Source of the DNA: JACCTU01 sp963769665
GTDB lineage: Bacteria; Actinomycetota; Thermoleophilia; Gaiellales; Gaiellaceae
DNA: 64,000 nt
Reading direction: 5' to 3'
Assembly (NCBI GenBank): GCA_963769665.1
Contig: CAVYMQ010000003.1
Location: 1,736,001-1,800,000, forward strand
The notes beneath the pieces are model-generated. The model was given only the letters and a program-made list of their open reading frames with translations, had not been told where the DNA came from and did not search any database. The position numbers and the translations under genes were made by a program. This document shows, one piece after another, positions 45,061 through 53,434 of this stretch. How positions within the stretch are numbered: position 1 is the stretch's first letter; each line of letters starts with the position of its first letter.

Positions 45061-45798
45061 CTAGATCTCGACGACCAGGCCGTCGGAGGCCTGCTCGAAG
45101 CGTGCGTCGAGAGCTCGCTCGATCGGTCGGTGTGTGAGCAGCAGCCGCTTCGCGCCCGCCGCGACCGAGACGCTCTCGGCTTCACGCGCCGAGAGGTGGC
45201 CCCGCGGCGAGCCTTCCCGTTCCTCGTTGCCGTCCGCGAGTGTTGCCTCGCAGACGAAGAGGTCGGCGTCACGAGCCAGCTCTGCCAGACCGCCGTTCGG
45301 CCCGCTGTCCCCCGAGTACGCGAGCACCGAGCCGTTCGCCGACACCCGGAACCCGTAGGCCTCGAGCTCGTAGTGGAGGACCTGTACCGCGGTCACTTCC
45401 ATCCCCGCGGTCGTGAACGGCGTTCCCCGCTCGAACTCGTGCACTTCGAACGCGTGCTCGAACATCTGCGGGCGCCCGAGCCGCTCACCGAGCTCGGACA
45501 AGAAGTCCCGCCCGCCGGGCGGCACCCAGAGCTCGGCCGCAGCCAGCTCGCTTGCCGGGCCGAACTGCGCTGCCCAGACCCACGGAACGACGTCGCCCCA
45601 ATGGTCGAGATGCCAGTGCGTGATCGCGATCGCGTCGACGCGCGGCCAGTCCTCCCACTGGCGCAGTCGCGCGAGCACGCCGGGTCCACAATCGAGCAGC
45701 AGGCGTCGTCCCGCGTCCTCGACGAGATAGCCGGACTGTGCGCCGCCTGGGTTCGGCCAGGCGGGAGAGCACCCCACGATCCTGAGCTGCACCTCCAT
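45061..45798 (-). CDS. Metallo-beta-lactamase-fold hydrolase (RNase Z-like)
   Basis: 245 residues. The metal-binding HxHxDH is in ITHWHLDHWGD, with further ligands in VLHYELE, YSGDSGPNGG and LTHRPI; the fold matches the RNase Z / phosphodiesterase branch of the superfamily. The substrate cannot be fixed, and a tRNA 3'-end role is possible but not shown. It lies on the opposite strand between the two methylmalonyl-CoA mutase genes. The ATG at 45798 overlaps the -10 box of the divergent small-subunit gene. Confidence 0.9.
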   Translation of the reverse strand: MEVQLRIVGCSPAWPNPGGAQSGYLVEDAGRRLLLDCGPGVLARLRQWEDWPRVDAIAITHWHLDHWGDVVPWVWAAQFGPASELAAAELWVPPGGRDFLSELGERLGRPQMFEHAFEVHEFERGTPFTTAGMEVTAVQVLHYELEAYGFRVSANGSVLAYSGDSGPNGGLAELARDADLFVCEATLADGNEEREGSPRGHLSAREAESVSVAAGAKRLLLTHRPIERALDARFEQASDGLVVEI

Positions 45799-45803
45799 AT
45801 ACT
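45798..45803 (+). promoter_or_regulatory. -10 box of the mutase small-subunit gene
   Basis: TATACT, 9 nt, then the GTG at 45813. It overlaps the start codon of the divergent hydrolase. The 9-nt spacing is the same as for the large-subunit gene, consistent with matched expression of both subunits. Confidence 0.55.
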
Positions 45804-45812
45804 TGCGCAGCC

Positions 45813-46208
45813 GTGGCCAGCAAGATCCGTGTGGTGATCGCCAAGCCCGGCCTCGATGGTCACGACCGCGGCGCGAAGATCATCGCCCGCGCCCTCCGGG
45901 ACGCGGGCATGGAGGTCATCTACACCGGTCTCCATCAGACGCCGGAGCAGATCGTCGAGACCGCGATCCAGGAGGATGCGGACGCGGTCGGCATCTCGAT
46001 TCTCTCCGGCGCCCACATGACGCTCGTCCCGAAGATCCTCGACGGCCTGCGGGCACAGGGGGCCGAGGACGTGCTCGTCGTGCTCGGAGGGACGATCCCG
46101 ACGGACGACGCCGAGGAGCTGAAGAGCAACGGCGTGGCCGCCGTCTTCACGCCCGGGGCGCCGACGAGCGAGATCGTCGACTTCCTGCGTTCTCGCGTCC
46201 CGGCGTGA
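45813..46208 (+). CDS. mcmA2: Methylmalonyl-CoA mutase, cobalamin-binding (small) subunit
   Basis: 131 residues forming one B12-binding domain. The base-off, His-on signature is in GLDGHDRGAKII (DxHxxG), followed by SILSGAHMTLVP and LVVLGGTIP. It completes the mutase catalytic subunit at 43404. GTG start with a -10 box 9 nt upstream. The enoyl-CoA hydratase gene begins 1 nt after its stop, so the two probably share a transcript. Confidence 0.95.
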   Translation: MASKIRVVIAKPGLDGHDRGAKIIARALRDAGMEVIYTGLHQTPEQIVETAIQEDADAVGISILSGAHMTLVPKILDGLRAQGAEDVLVVLGGTIPTDDAEELKSNGVAAVFTPGAPTSEIVDFLRSRVPA

Positions 46209-46209
46209 G

Positions 46210-46983
46210 ATGAGCATCGTCGTCGAGCACGACGGCGCCGTCGCGACCGTGACCGTCGACCGGCCCGACGCGATGAACGCGCTCGACATCGCGACGCTGA
46301 CGGAGCTTCGCGACCGCCTCCAGGAGCTCGCCGCAGACGCCGACACGCGCGTGGTCGTCCTCACCGGCTCCGGCGACCGAGCGTTCATCGCCGGCGCCGA
46401 CATCAAGTACATGAGCGCGCTCGACGTCACGCAGGCGAAGGCCTGGGGCGCGCTCGGGCACGAGACGGCGCGGCTGCTCGAGACGATGCCGCAGCCCACG
46501 CTCGCTGCGATCAACGGCTTCGCGCTCGGCGGTGGCTGCGAGCTCGCGCTCGCCTGCGACCTGCGCTACGCCTCGACGAAGGCGAAGCTCGGGCAGCCCG
46601 AGATCAACCTCGGGATCATCCCGGGCTGGGGCGGAACGCAGCGCCTGGCGCGCGCGACGACGATCGGCTTCGCCAAGGAGTTGATCCTGACCGGCCGGAT
46701 GGTCGACGCGGCCGAGGCGAAGGAACGCGGCCTGGTGAACGCGGTCTACGCGCCGGACGAGCTGATGGCGAAGTCGCTCGAGACGGCAGCGACGCTCGCG
46801 AAGCTCAGCCCGATCGCGCTCGCAGCGGCGAAGGCTGCATCGAACCGCGCGCTCCAGGGCGACCACGTGGAGAACCTCGACTCCGAGGCGGACCACTTCG
46901 GCGAGCTCTTCGCGAGCGAGGACGCGAAAGAGGGTCTCGCGGCGTTCGTCGAGAAGCGCGACGCGCGCTTCATTGGCCGCTAG
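46210..46983 (+). CDS. Enoyl-CoA hydratase
   Basis: 257 residues, crotonase family. The oxyanion-hole residues lie in FIAGADIKYMSAL and NGFALGGGCELALACD, and both catalytic glutamates are present (GGGCELAL and LGQPEINLGIIPGWGGTQRL). It hydrates trans-2-enoyl-CoA in beta-oxidation, between the acyl-CoA dehydrogenase and 3-hydroxyacyl-CoA dehydrogenase steps encoded elsewhere in the window. Its TAG stop shares CTAG with the stop of the convergent peptidase. Confidence 0.96.
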   Translation: MSIVVEHDGAVATVTVDRPDAMNALDIATLTELRDRLQELAADADTRVVVLTGSGDRAFIAGADIKYMSALDVTQAKAWGALGHETARLLETMPQPTLAAINGFALGGGCELALACDLRYASTKAKLGQPEINLGIIPGWGGTQRLARATTIGFAKELILTGRMVDAAEAKERGLVNAVYAPDELMAKSLETAATLAKLSPIALAAAKAASNRALQGDHVENLDSEADHFGELFASEDAKEGLAAFVEKRDARFIGR

Positions 46984-47858
46984 CCGACGACGAGCTTCTC
47001 GGTCGTCAGGATCAACGGCGTGCCGAGCGCGGCTTCCATCGTCGCGGGCGCGATCGCGGTCCACGCAACGGCGGGCTGGCCCTTCTTGAGCGCTGCGAGC
47101 TTGGCCGACGCGATCAGCGCGCCGAGCGGGTTCGAGATCACGACGCTCGGCGGCACCGACAGCTCGACCGATCGCTTGACGTCCGTGACGCGCATCCCGC
47201 CGGGCCAGGACTGCAGGCTGTCGACCATCAGCGTCAGCGACCGAGCGACGCCGTCGGCGGCAACGACCTTGCCGCGCAGAGCGGCCGTGAAGTTCGACTC
47301 CGGCTGCACCGGCACGAGCAACTTCTTCGCGCGGTTCAGGTACCGAAACGGGCTGACCGCAGCACCGCCGCCCGGATGCACCTCGAAGTGCAGGTGGTAG
47401 CCCGCCTGGTCGGCGTCGCCCGAGTTGCCGTTGTACCCGATCGGCTGACCTGCGGCGACGCGCGCTCCGTCCTTCAAGCCTTTCCAGTACGACCCGCCCG
47501 CGACGCACTTGCCCTTGTTGTCGTTCTTCGCGGTGAGGTCGTTGTTCAGATGGATGTAGATGTACGTCGTGCCGCTCGCGCCGTAGAGGTAGAGCATGCA
47601 GCCTGCGCGCGCGGACGTCGTGTGGAATTTCACCTTGCCCGCTTCGGCAGCGACCGCGGGCGAGCGCCACGTCGTCATGAGGTCGTTCCCCTGGTGTCCC
47701 CCTTGACCTCGCGCTGCACCGAAGTCGTCGAAGTACACCGCCTTGCCGACGACGGGGAAGATCAGTTGCGGCACTTTCGCCGTCGCCGCTCCGGGCGCCG
47801 ATGCGGTGGCGAGCCCTGCGGTGAGGACGAGAGCGATCGGAATGATGAGGCGGCGCAT
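46980..47858 (-). CDS. Secreted M23-family metallopeptidase
   Basis: 292 residues. A signal peptide (MRRLIIPIALVLTAGLATAS) leads to an M23/LysM-type peptidase domain. Zinc ligands are in GGHQGNDLM (HxxxD) and YHLHFEVHP (HxH). These enzymes cut peptidoglycan cross-bridges or act as scaffolds for other hydrolases. The C-terminal 90 residues are a separate beta-rich region of unknown role. ATG at 47858 chosen because the signal peptide begins there; the frame extends to an ATG at 47897. Confidence 0.92.
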   Translation of the reverse strand: MRRLIIPIALVLTAGLATASAPGAATAKVPQLIFPVVGKAVYFDDFGAARGQGGHQGNDLMTTWRSPAVAAEAGKVKFHTTSARAGCMLYLYGASGTTYIYIHLNNDLTAKNDNKGKCVAGGSYWKGLKDGARVAAGQPIGYNGNSGDADQAGYHLHFEVHPGGGAAVSPFRYLNRAKKLLVPVQPESNFTAALRGKVVAADGVARSLTLMVDSLQSWPGGMRVTDVKRSVELSVPPSVVISNPLGALIASAKLAALKKGQPAVAWTAIAPATMEAALGTPLILTTEKLVVG

Positions 47859-47897
47859 CGGGGTGCGGTTTCGCGATTCCGGGCGGGGTGCCTTCAT

Positions 47898-47903
47898 TAG
47901 AGT
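47898..47903 (+). promoter_or_regulatory. -10 box of the etfBA operon
   Basis: TAGAGT, 11 nt before the ATG at 47915, with no ribosome-binding site. The spacing equals that of the acyl-CoA dehydrogenase gene. Confidence 0.4.
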
Positions 47904-47914
47904 GCCACGGCTCC

Positions 47915-48670
47915 ATGAAGATTGCTGTCTGCGTCAAACAAGTGCCGGAAGGTACGAAGCGCATCGACCGCGCAACCATGCGGCTGGACCGCTCAGGTGA
48001 GGGAGCCCTGAACGCCTTCGACGCCCACGCGGTCGAGGAGGCGATCCGGGTCAAGGACGCAGCCGGTGGGGGCGAGATCGTGCTCGTCTCGATGGGGCCG
48101 GCGAAGGCCGCCGACGCGCTTCGCAAGGCGCTGGCGATGGGCGCCGACCGTTCCGTGCTCGTCACGGACGACGCTGCGGCGGGCGCGGATCTCGTCGGCA
48201 CGAGCCGCGTTCTGGCAGCGGTGCTCGAGCGCGAGCAGGCGGACCTCGTGCTCTTCGGTCAGCAAGCGGCGGACGCCGACGGGGCAGTGCTGTGGTCGGC
48301 AGTTGCCGAACGACTTCGGCGCCCGGTGATCTCGCAGGTCGCCGAGCTGACCGTCGCCGACGGCAAAGCGCGCGGGAAGCGGCAGACGGAGTTCGGCTAC
48401 GACGTGATCGAGGCGCCGCTGCCGGCAGTGATCGCGGTCTCGGACGCGATCAACGAGCCGCGCTACCCGTCGCTCAAGGGGATCATGGGTGCGAAGTCGA
48501 AGCCGCAGGAGACGCTGACGCTCGCCGACCTCGGTGTCGAGGCAGGCGCGAAGACGGAAGTGCTCGCGCTGAGCGACCCACCGCCGCGCGGCGACACGAC
48601 GAAGATCGAGGACGACGGCAACGCCGCGGCACAGATCGTCGACTTCCTCGCAGAGAAGCGCCTCCTGTGA
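47915..48670 (+). CDS. etfB: Electron transfer flavoprotein beta subunit
   Basis: 251 residues starting MKIAVCVKQVPEGTKRIDR, with LNAFDAHAVEEAIRVKD, VSMGPAKAADALRKALAMG, DLVLFGQQAADADGAVLW, the substrate-enzyme recognition loop, and SLKGIMGAKSKP. It holds AMP and, with EtfA, accepts electrons from acyl-CoA dehydrogenases. The start at 47915 fits the family and lies 11 nt after a -10 box. GTGA overlap with etfA. Confidence 0.96.
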   Translation: MKIAVCVKQVPEGTKRIDRATMRLDRSGEGALNAFDAHAVEEAIRVKDAAGGGEIVLVSMGPAKAADALRKALAMGADRSVLVTDDAAAGADLVGTSRVLAAVLEREQADLVLFGQQAADADGAVLWSAVAERLRRPVISQVAELTVADGKARGKRQTEFGYDVIEAPLPAVIAVSDAINEPRYPSLKGIMGAKSKPQETLTLADLGVEAGAKTEVLALSDPPPRGDTTKIEDDGNAAAQIVDFLAEKRLL

Positions 48671-49626
48671 GCACGCTCGTCTTCCTCGAGCACCACGACG
48701 GCGAGATCCAGAAGGGTGCGCTCGGCGTGCTCGCGAAGGCGGCGCAGCTCGGCGACGCCGCAGGCGTGGTGATCGGCTCCGGCGTGCGGCCGCTGACCGA
48801 CCAGGCCGGCAAGTACGGCGCGAGCAAGGTGTTCGTCGCCGACGACGCGTCGCTCGACGCACCGTTGCCGCAGCCGCGCGTCGACGTGCTCGCGTCGCTC
48901 GTGAACGACCAGGGCTTCGACACCGTGCTCTTCGCCGCGTCGGTGCTCGCGGCGGACGTCGCCGCCGGTCTCGCCGCGCGCCTCGACGCGGGTCTGAACT
49001 GGGATCTCGCGGACCTCAGCGAGCAGGACGGCAGACTCGTCGGGAAACGGCCCGCGCTCGGCGACTCGGTCTTCGTCGACGTCGGGTGGGGCGACGGCCC
49101 GAAGCTCGCGCTGTTCAGGTCCGGCACGTTCGACCCCGTCGAGACGGGCGGGAGCGCGCAGGTCGAGGACGCCGCGATCTCGCTCGAGGAGTACTCGAAG
49201 GCCGCGACGATGATCGAGCAGGCGCACGCGGAGAGCGAGGGGCCGAACCTCGAAGAGGCCGACGTGATCGTCGCCGGCGGCCGCGGGCTCGGCGGCCCCG
49301 AGAACTTCACGCTCGTCGAGGAGCTCGCGAAGGCGCTCGGCGGCGCGGTCGGTGCAACGCGGGCGGTCGTCGATGCGGGCTGGTACCCGTACTCGACGCA
49401 GATCGGCCAGACCGGCAAGACCGTCGCGCCGAAGCTCTACGTCGCGTGCGGGATCTCCGGCGCGATCCAGCACAAGGTCGGGATGCAGAGCTCCGGCACG
49501 ATCGTCGCGATCAACAAGGACCCGAACGCGCCGATCTTCGAGTTCGCAGACTTCGGCGTCGTCGGGGACGTCCATCAGGTCGTCCCGAAGCTGACCGAGC
49601 TCGTGCGCGAACGCCGCGGCGGATGA
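48667..49626 (+). CDS. etfA: Electron transfer flavoprotein alpha subunit
   Basis: 319 residues. The FAD-binding C-terminal half has VIVAGGRGLGGPENFTLVEE, GATRAVVDAGWYPYSTQIGQ, TGKTVAPKLYVACGISGAIQ and INKDPNAPIFEFADFGVVGD. GTG start in GTGA overlap with etfB. The stop overlaps the ETF-quinone oxidoreductase start as ATGA, so the whole electron path from acyl-CoA dehydrogenase to quinone is one translational unit. Confidence 0.97.
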   Translation: MSTLVFLEHHDGEIQKGALGVLAKAAQLGDAAGVVIGSGVRPLTDQAGKYGASKVFVADDASLDAPLPQPRVDVLASLVNDQGFDTVLFAASVLAADVAAGLAARLDAGLNWDLADLSEQDGRLVGKRPALGDSVFVDVGWGDGPKLALFRSGTFDPVETGGSAQVEDAAISLEEYSKAATMIEQAHAESEGPNLEEADVIVAGGRGLGGPENFTLVEELAKALGGAVGATRAVVDAGWYPYSTQIGQTGKTVAPKLYVACGISGAIQHKVGMQSSGTIVAINKDPNAPIFEFADFGVVGDVHQVVPKLTELVRERRGG

Positions 49627-51322
49627 CCCGCCCCGCAGACCACCCGGCTCCGTTCTCGACTGACGAGGCGATCGGAGCTCCGACCGACCCGCGCGACGAG
49701 CGGATCGACGTCGGAGTCCTGATCGTCGGCGCCGGCCCCGCTGGTCTCGCGTGCGCGATCCGCCTCGGCCAGCTGCTCGAGGAGGCACCCGAGCTGCGGG
49801 CTCGGCTCGGCGACGTGCCGGTCGCGGTGCTCGAGAAAGGCAAGCAGCCCGGCTCACATCTTCTTTCGGGCGCAGTGGTCAACCCACGCGGGCTGCGGCG
49901 GCTCTTCCAGGGCCGCAAGCAGCTCGACGAGCTGCCGCTGCTCGGCCCGGTCGAGGGCGAGTCGGTCTACTTCCTCACCGCCGGCTCCGCGTATCGCATC
50001 CCGACGCCGCCGACGATGAAGAACGAGGGCAACTACGTCGCGTCGCTCTCCGCAGCTCGGCCGCTGGCTCGCCGCACAGGCCGAGGAGGGCGGGTCGATG
50101 ATCCTGCCCGAGACCGCCGCGACGAAGCTGCTCGTCGAGCACGGCCGCGTCGTCGGCGTGCGTACAGGCGACAAGGGTCGCGGTCGCGACGGCGAGCCCT
50201 TGCCGAACTTCGAGCCCGGCTCCGATCTCGTCGCACGCGTGACCGTGCTCGCCGAGGGCACACAGGGACACCTGACCGGCGCCGCGATCGAACGGTTCGG
50301 CCTCGCAGGCGACAACCCGCAGGTCTGGGCGCTCGGCGTGAAGGAGATCTGGCGAGTCGCGAAGCCGCTCGACCGCGTCATCCACACGATGGGCTGGCCG
50401 CTGCGGGGCGCTGCCCGCTACCGCGAGTTCGGGGGGTCGTTCATCTACCCGATGGGCGAGGAACACGTCGCGCTCGGCATGGTCGTCGGACTGGACTACA
50501 CGCGACGCCGAGCTCTCCGTGCACGACGTGCTGCAGGAGCTGAAGACGCACAAGCTCGTGCGCAAGATCCTGGAGGGTGGCGAGCGCGTGGAGTGGGGGG
50601 CGAAGACGATTCCCGAGGGCGGCTTCCTCGCGCTGCCGAAGCAGCTCCACGCGCCCGGTCTGCTGCTCTGCGGCGACGGCGTCGGGATGGTCAACGTGCC
50701 GGCGCTGAAGGGGATCCACTACGCGATCGAGTCGGGTCGTCTCGCTGCGCAGACCGCGTTCGAGGCGCTGCAGCGCGGGCGGACGGCCGCGACCCCGGGC
50801 GCGCTCGAGTCGTACGACCGCGCCGTGCGCGACAGCTACATCTGGCGCGACCTCGAGCAGGTGAAGAACATGAGGCCGGCCTTCAGCCGCGGCTTCTGGG
50901 TCGGCGGCGCCCTCGCGGGGATGATGACCGCGACGCGCGGGAAGCTTCCCCCGACCACATTCCGCACGGAGCGCGACGCCGACGTCGAGCTGATCGTCAC
51001 CGATCGCGCGAAGCGCTACCCGACTCCCGACGGGAAGCTCACCTTCGACAAGCTCTCCTCGGTCTTCATGTCGGGGAACAAGACGCGCGACGACCAGCCG
51101 AACCACATCCGCATCCAGCGCGAGGTGCCGCGGGACCTCGCCGAGCTGTGGGTGCGCATGTGCCCTGCGCACGTGTACGAGGTCGGCGGCGCAGACGGTG
51201 CCGAGACGGTCGAGGTCGAGGTGAACCCGTCGAACTGCGTGCAGTGCGGCGCGATCACAGCGAAGGGCGGCCGGCTCACTCCGCCGGAAGGCGGATCGGG
51301 TCCCGAGTACCAGCGGACGTAG
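49623..51322 (+). pseudogene. ETF-quinone oxidoreductase (FixC-like), two frameshifts
   Basis: Joined over three frames the product is about 565 residues of ETF:quinone oxidoreductase, which passes electrons from EtfAB into the quinone pool. The start is the ATG at 49623, with FAD motif VLIVGAGPAGLACAI and SGAVVNPRGLRRLF. The frame shifts at about 50052 (one extra G between TCC and CAG) and again at about 50503 (extra C before GACGCC). Beyond each point the next frame continues the family sequence without loss (QLGRWLA and DAELSVHDVLQELKTHKLV). Both are +1 insertions, and neither is in a homopolymer. The family is otherwise intact, so sequencing or assembly error is as likely as a real pseudogene. 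In the Fe-S segment CVQCGAI the third cysteine expected by family is Ile. Confidence 0.88.
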
Positions 51323-51324
51323 CG

Positions 51325-52278
51325 GTGATCGCCCTCGACGACGTGCACCGCGCGCGCGAGGCGATCGCAGGCCGGTTGCACCGCACGCCGACGTTCACCT
51401 CCGCCTCGCTCTCGCAGCGCTCGGGCGCGCGGGTGCACCTGAAGGCGGAGCTGTTCCAGCGGACGGGCTCGTTCAAGCCGCGCGGCGTCCTCACCAAGCT
51501 CGCCTCGCTCACCCCCGAGGAGACGTCGCGCGGCGTGATCGGGATCTCCGCGGGTAACCACGCGCAGGCGCTCGCGTACTGCTCCGCACTGGAAGGGATC
51601 GACGCACTCCTCGTCATGTGGCAGGGCGCCGACGAGGCGAAGCGCGCGGCGACGATCGGCTACGGCGCCGCCGTCAACCAGGACTCCCGCGACCCGACCG
51701 AGGCGTTCGCCGTGCTCGAGCAACTGCAGGAGGAAACGGGACGCACGCTCGTGCACCCGTTCGACGACCCGTACACGCAGGCCGGCCAGGGAACCGTCGG
51801 CCTCGAGCTGATGGAGGACGTCGAGGCGGACGTCGTCGTCGTCCCGATCGGCGGAGGCGGCCTGATCTCCGGCGTCGCCACCGCGGTCAAGGGCCTGAGG
51901 CCGTCAGCGCGGGTGATCGGCGTCGAGCCCGAGACGTCGGCGGCGATGAAGCTCGCGGTCGAGGCGGGCGAGCCCGTTCCGATTGCTCCCGTGTCGCTCG
52001 CCGACGGGCTGAACGCACCCTTCGCGGGGACGCACGCGCTCGCCGTGGTCCGCGAGCGCGTCGACGAGCTGGTGCTCGTCACCGAGGCGGAGCTCGAGGA
52101 GGCTTTCCGCTTCCTCTACGGCCGCGCGAAGCTCGCCGTCGAGGGGGCCGGAGCCGCCTCGACGGCGGCGTTGCTCGCCGGCAAGATCGCGCACGAACAG
52201 GGCGAACGCGTCGTGCTTGTCGTCTCGGGAGGCAACGTGGCCCCCGAAACCGCCTCTGCTATCCTGGCTTCGCGATGA
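51325..52278 (+). CDS. Threonine/serine dehydratase
   Basis: 317 residues, fold-type II PLP enzyme. The PLP lysine is in QRTGSFKPRGVL, the phosphate loop is VVPIGGGGLISG, and the substrate loop is SAGNHAQALAY. It deaminates threonine or serine to 2-oxobutyrate or pyruvate. It lacks the C-terminal ACT regulatory domain of biosynthetic IlvA, so it is the catabolic or unregulated type. The GTG at 51325 follows the ETF-QO stop by 2 nt. It ends in an ATGA overlap with rpmE. Confidence 0.93.
   Translation: MIALDDVHRAREAIAGRLHRTPTFTSASLSQRSGARVHLKAELFQRTGSFKPRGVLTKLASLTPEETSRGVIGISAGNHAQALAYCSALEGIDALLVMWQGADEAKRAATIGYGAAVNQDSRDPTEAFAVLEQLQEETGRTLVHPFDDPYTQAGQGTVGLELMEDVEADVVVVPIGGGGLISGVATAVKGLRPSARVIGVEPETSAAMKLAVEAGEPVPIAPVSLADGLNAPFAGTHALAVVRERVDELVLVTEAELEEAFRFLYGRAKLAVEGAGAASTAALLAGKIAHEQGERVVLVVSGGNVAPETASAILASR
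52260..52265 (+). promoter_or_regulatory. -10 box of the rpmE operon
   Basis: TATCCT inside the end of the dehydratase gene, 9 nt before the rpmE ATG at 52275, with no ribosome-binding site: near-leaderless transcript for the translation block. Confidence 0.5.
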
Positions 52279-52496
52279 AGACTGGCATCCATCCCGACTA
52301 CGTGCTCTCGAACGTCACGTGCTCCTGCGGGAACACGTTTCAGACGCGGTCCACGAAGCCCGAGCTGCACGTCGAGATCTGCTCGAACTGCCACCCGTTC
52401 TACACGGGCAAGCAGAAGCTGATGGACACCGGCGGTCGTGTCGAGCGCTTCCAGCGTCGGCTCGAGCGTGCCGGCGGCGCGCCCCGCAAGGGCTAG
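52275..52496 (+). CDS. rpmE: Ribosomal protein bL31, zinc-binding form
   Basis: 73 residues beginning MKTGIHPDYVLSNVTCSCGN. Four cysteines in CSC and CSNC form the zinc site of the C+ type. The FYTGKQKLMDTGGRVERF segment is typical. It is part of the large ribosomal subunit at the subunit bridge. ATG in ATGA overlap with the dehydratase stop. The order rpmE-DUF1385-prfA-prmC-tsaC is the usual neighbourhood in actinobacteria and relatives. Confidence 0.97.
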   Translation: MKTGIHPDYVLSNVTCSCGNTFQTRSTKPELHVEICSNCHPFYTGKQKLMDTGGRVERFQRRLERAGGAPRKG

Positions 52497-52508
52497 CTCC
52501 CCTACTCG

Positions 52509-53429
52509 ATGCAGACGATCGGAGGCCAGGCGGTCCTCGAAGGCGTGATGATGCGCAGTCCTGCGCATTGGGCGCTCGCGGTCCGAAAGCCGAACGGCGA
52601 GATCGCCGAGCACACGACGTCGATCTCCTCGCCGATGGCTCGCCACCGCGCCTTCCGGCTCCCGGTGATCCGTGGGATCGTCGCGCTGGGCGAGTCGCTC
52701 GCGATCGGCTTTCGCGCGCTCGCGATCTCCGCGAACTACGCGGCGCAGGACGCGGACGCCGACGAGAAGGAAGAGGTCGAGACCGAGCTCTCGCGCGGCG
52801 CGATCTTCTTCGCGTTCGCGATCGCGATCGGCTTTGCGATCGCGCTCTTCAAGGTGACGCCCGCGCTGATCACGAGGTGGCTCCCGATCGATACGGACGG
52901 CTATTTCGTGGTCGTCGAAGGCGTGATCCGCGTGAGCATCTTCGTCCTCTACATCCTCGTCATCTCGATGCTTCCCGACCTGCGCCGCGTCTTCCAGTAC
53001 CACGGCGCCGAGCACAAGGCGATCAACGCGCTCGAGGCCGGCGAGGAGCTGACGCCCGAGAACGTGCAGCGCTTCTCGCTGATTCACCCCCGCTGCGGAA
53101 CGGCGTTCCTGCTCTGGGTGATGGTGATCGCGATCTTCGTCTTCGCCTTCATCGGCCAGCCTTCGTGGCCGTGGCTGATCGCGAGCCGGATCCTGCTGCT
53201 GCCGGTGATCGCGGGCCTCGCCTACGAGGTGATCCGCTTCGCGGGCAAGCACACCGACAACCGATTCCTGATGACGCTGCTCGCGCCAGGTCTGTGGCTG
53301 CAGCGGCTGACGACGCGCGAGCCCTCGCTCGACCAGCTCGAGGTCTCGATCCGTGCGCTGCGCGAGGTGCTCCGGCTCGAAGGGCAGGAGCGCCCGGCAG
53401 AGGCACGCCGCGTCGAAGTCATGGCCTGA
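52509..53429 (+). CDS. DUF1385 family membrane protein
   Basis: 306 residues. The conserved start is IGGQAVLEGVMMRSP, with the family core FQYHGAEHKAINALE and HPRCGTAFLL. About four or five membrane segments (around 95-112, 138-158, 195-215, 222-245). Its function is unknown although it sits beside prfA in many phyla, hinting at a link to ribosome or protein quality control. ATG at 52509 with little upstream ribosome-binding signal. Ends 5 nt before prfA. Confidence 0.93.
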   Translation: MQTIGGQAVLEGVMMRSPAHWALAVRKPNGEIAEHTTSISSPMARHRAFRLPVIRGIVALGESLAIGFRALAISANYAAQDADADEKEEVETELSRGAIFFAFAIAIGFAIALFKVTPALITRWLPIDTDGYFVVVEGVIRVSIFVLYILVISMLPDLRRVFQYHGAEHKAINALEAGEELTPENVQRFSLIHPRCGTAFLLWVMVIAIFVFAFIGQPSWPWLIASRILLLPVIAGLAYEVIRFAGKHTDNRFLMTLLAPGLWLQRLTTREPSLDQLEVSIRALREVLRLEGQERPAEARRVEVMA

Positions 53430-53434
53430 GGCCG

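Noticed and set aside
48292..49626. Upstream extension of EtfA from 48292
   Set aside because: The added part is arginine-rich and overlaps etfB out of frame; the GTG at 48667 in GTGA overlap fits the family N-terminus.
50098..52278. A single long frame joining the end of the ETF-QO region to the dehydratase
   Set aside because: Only the first and last parts are real proteins; the middle is a shadow of the frameshifted ETF-QO gene.
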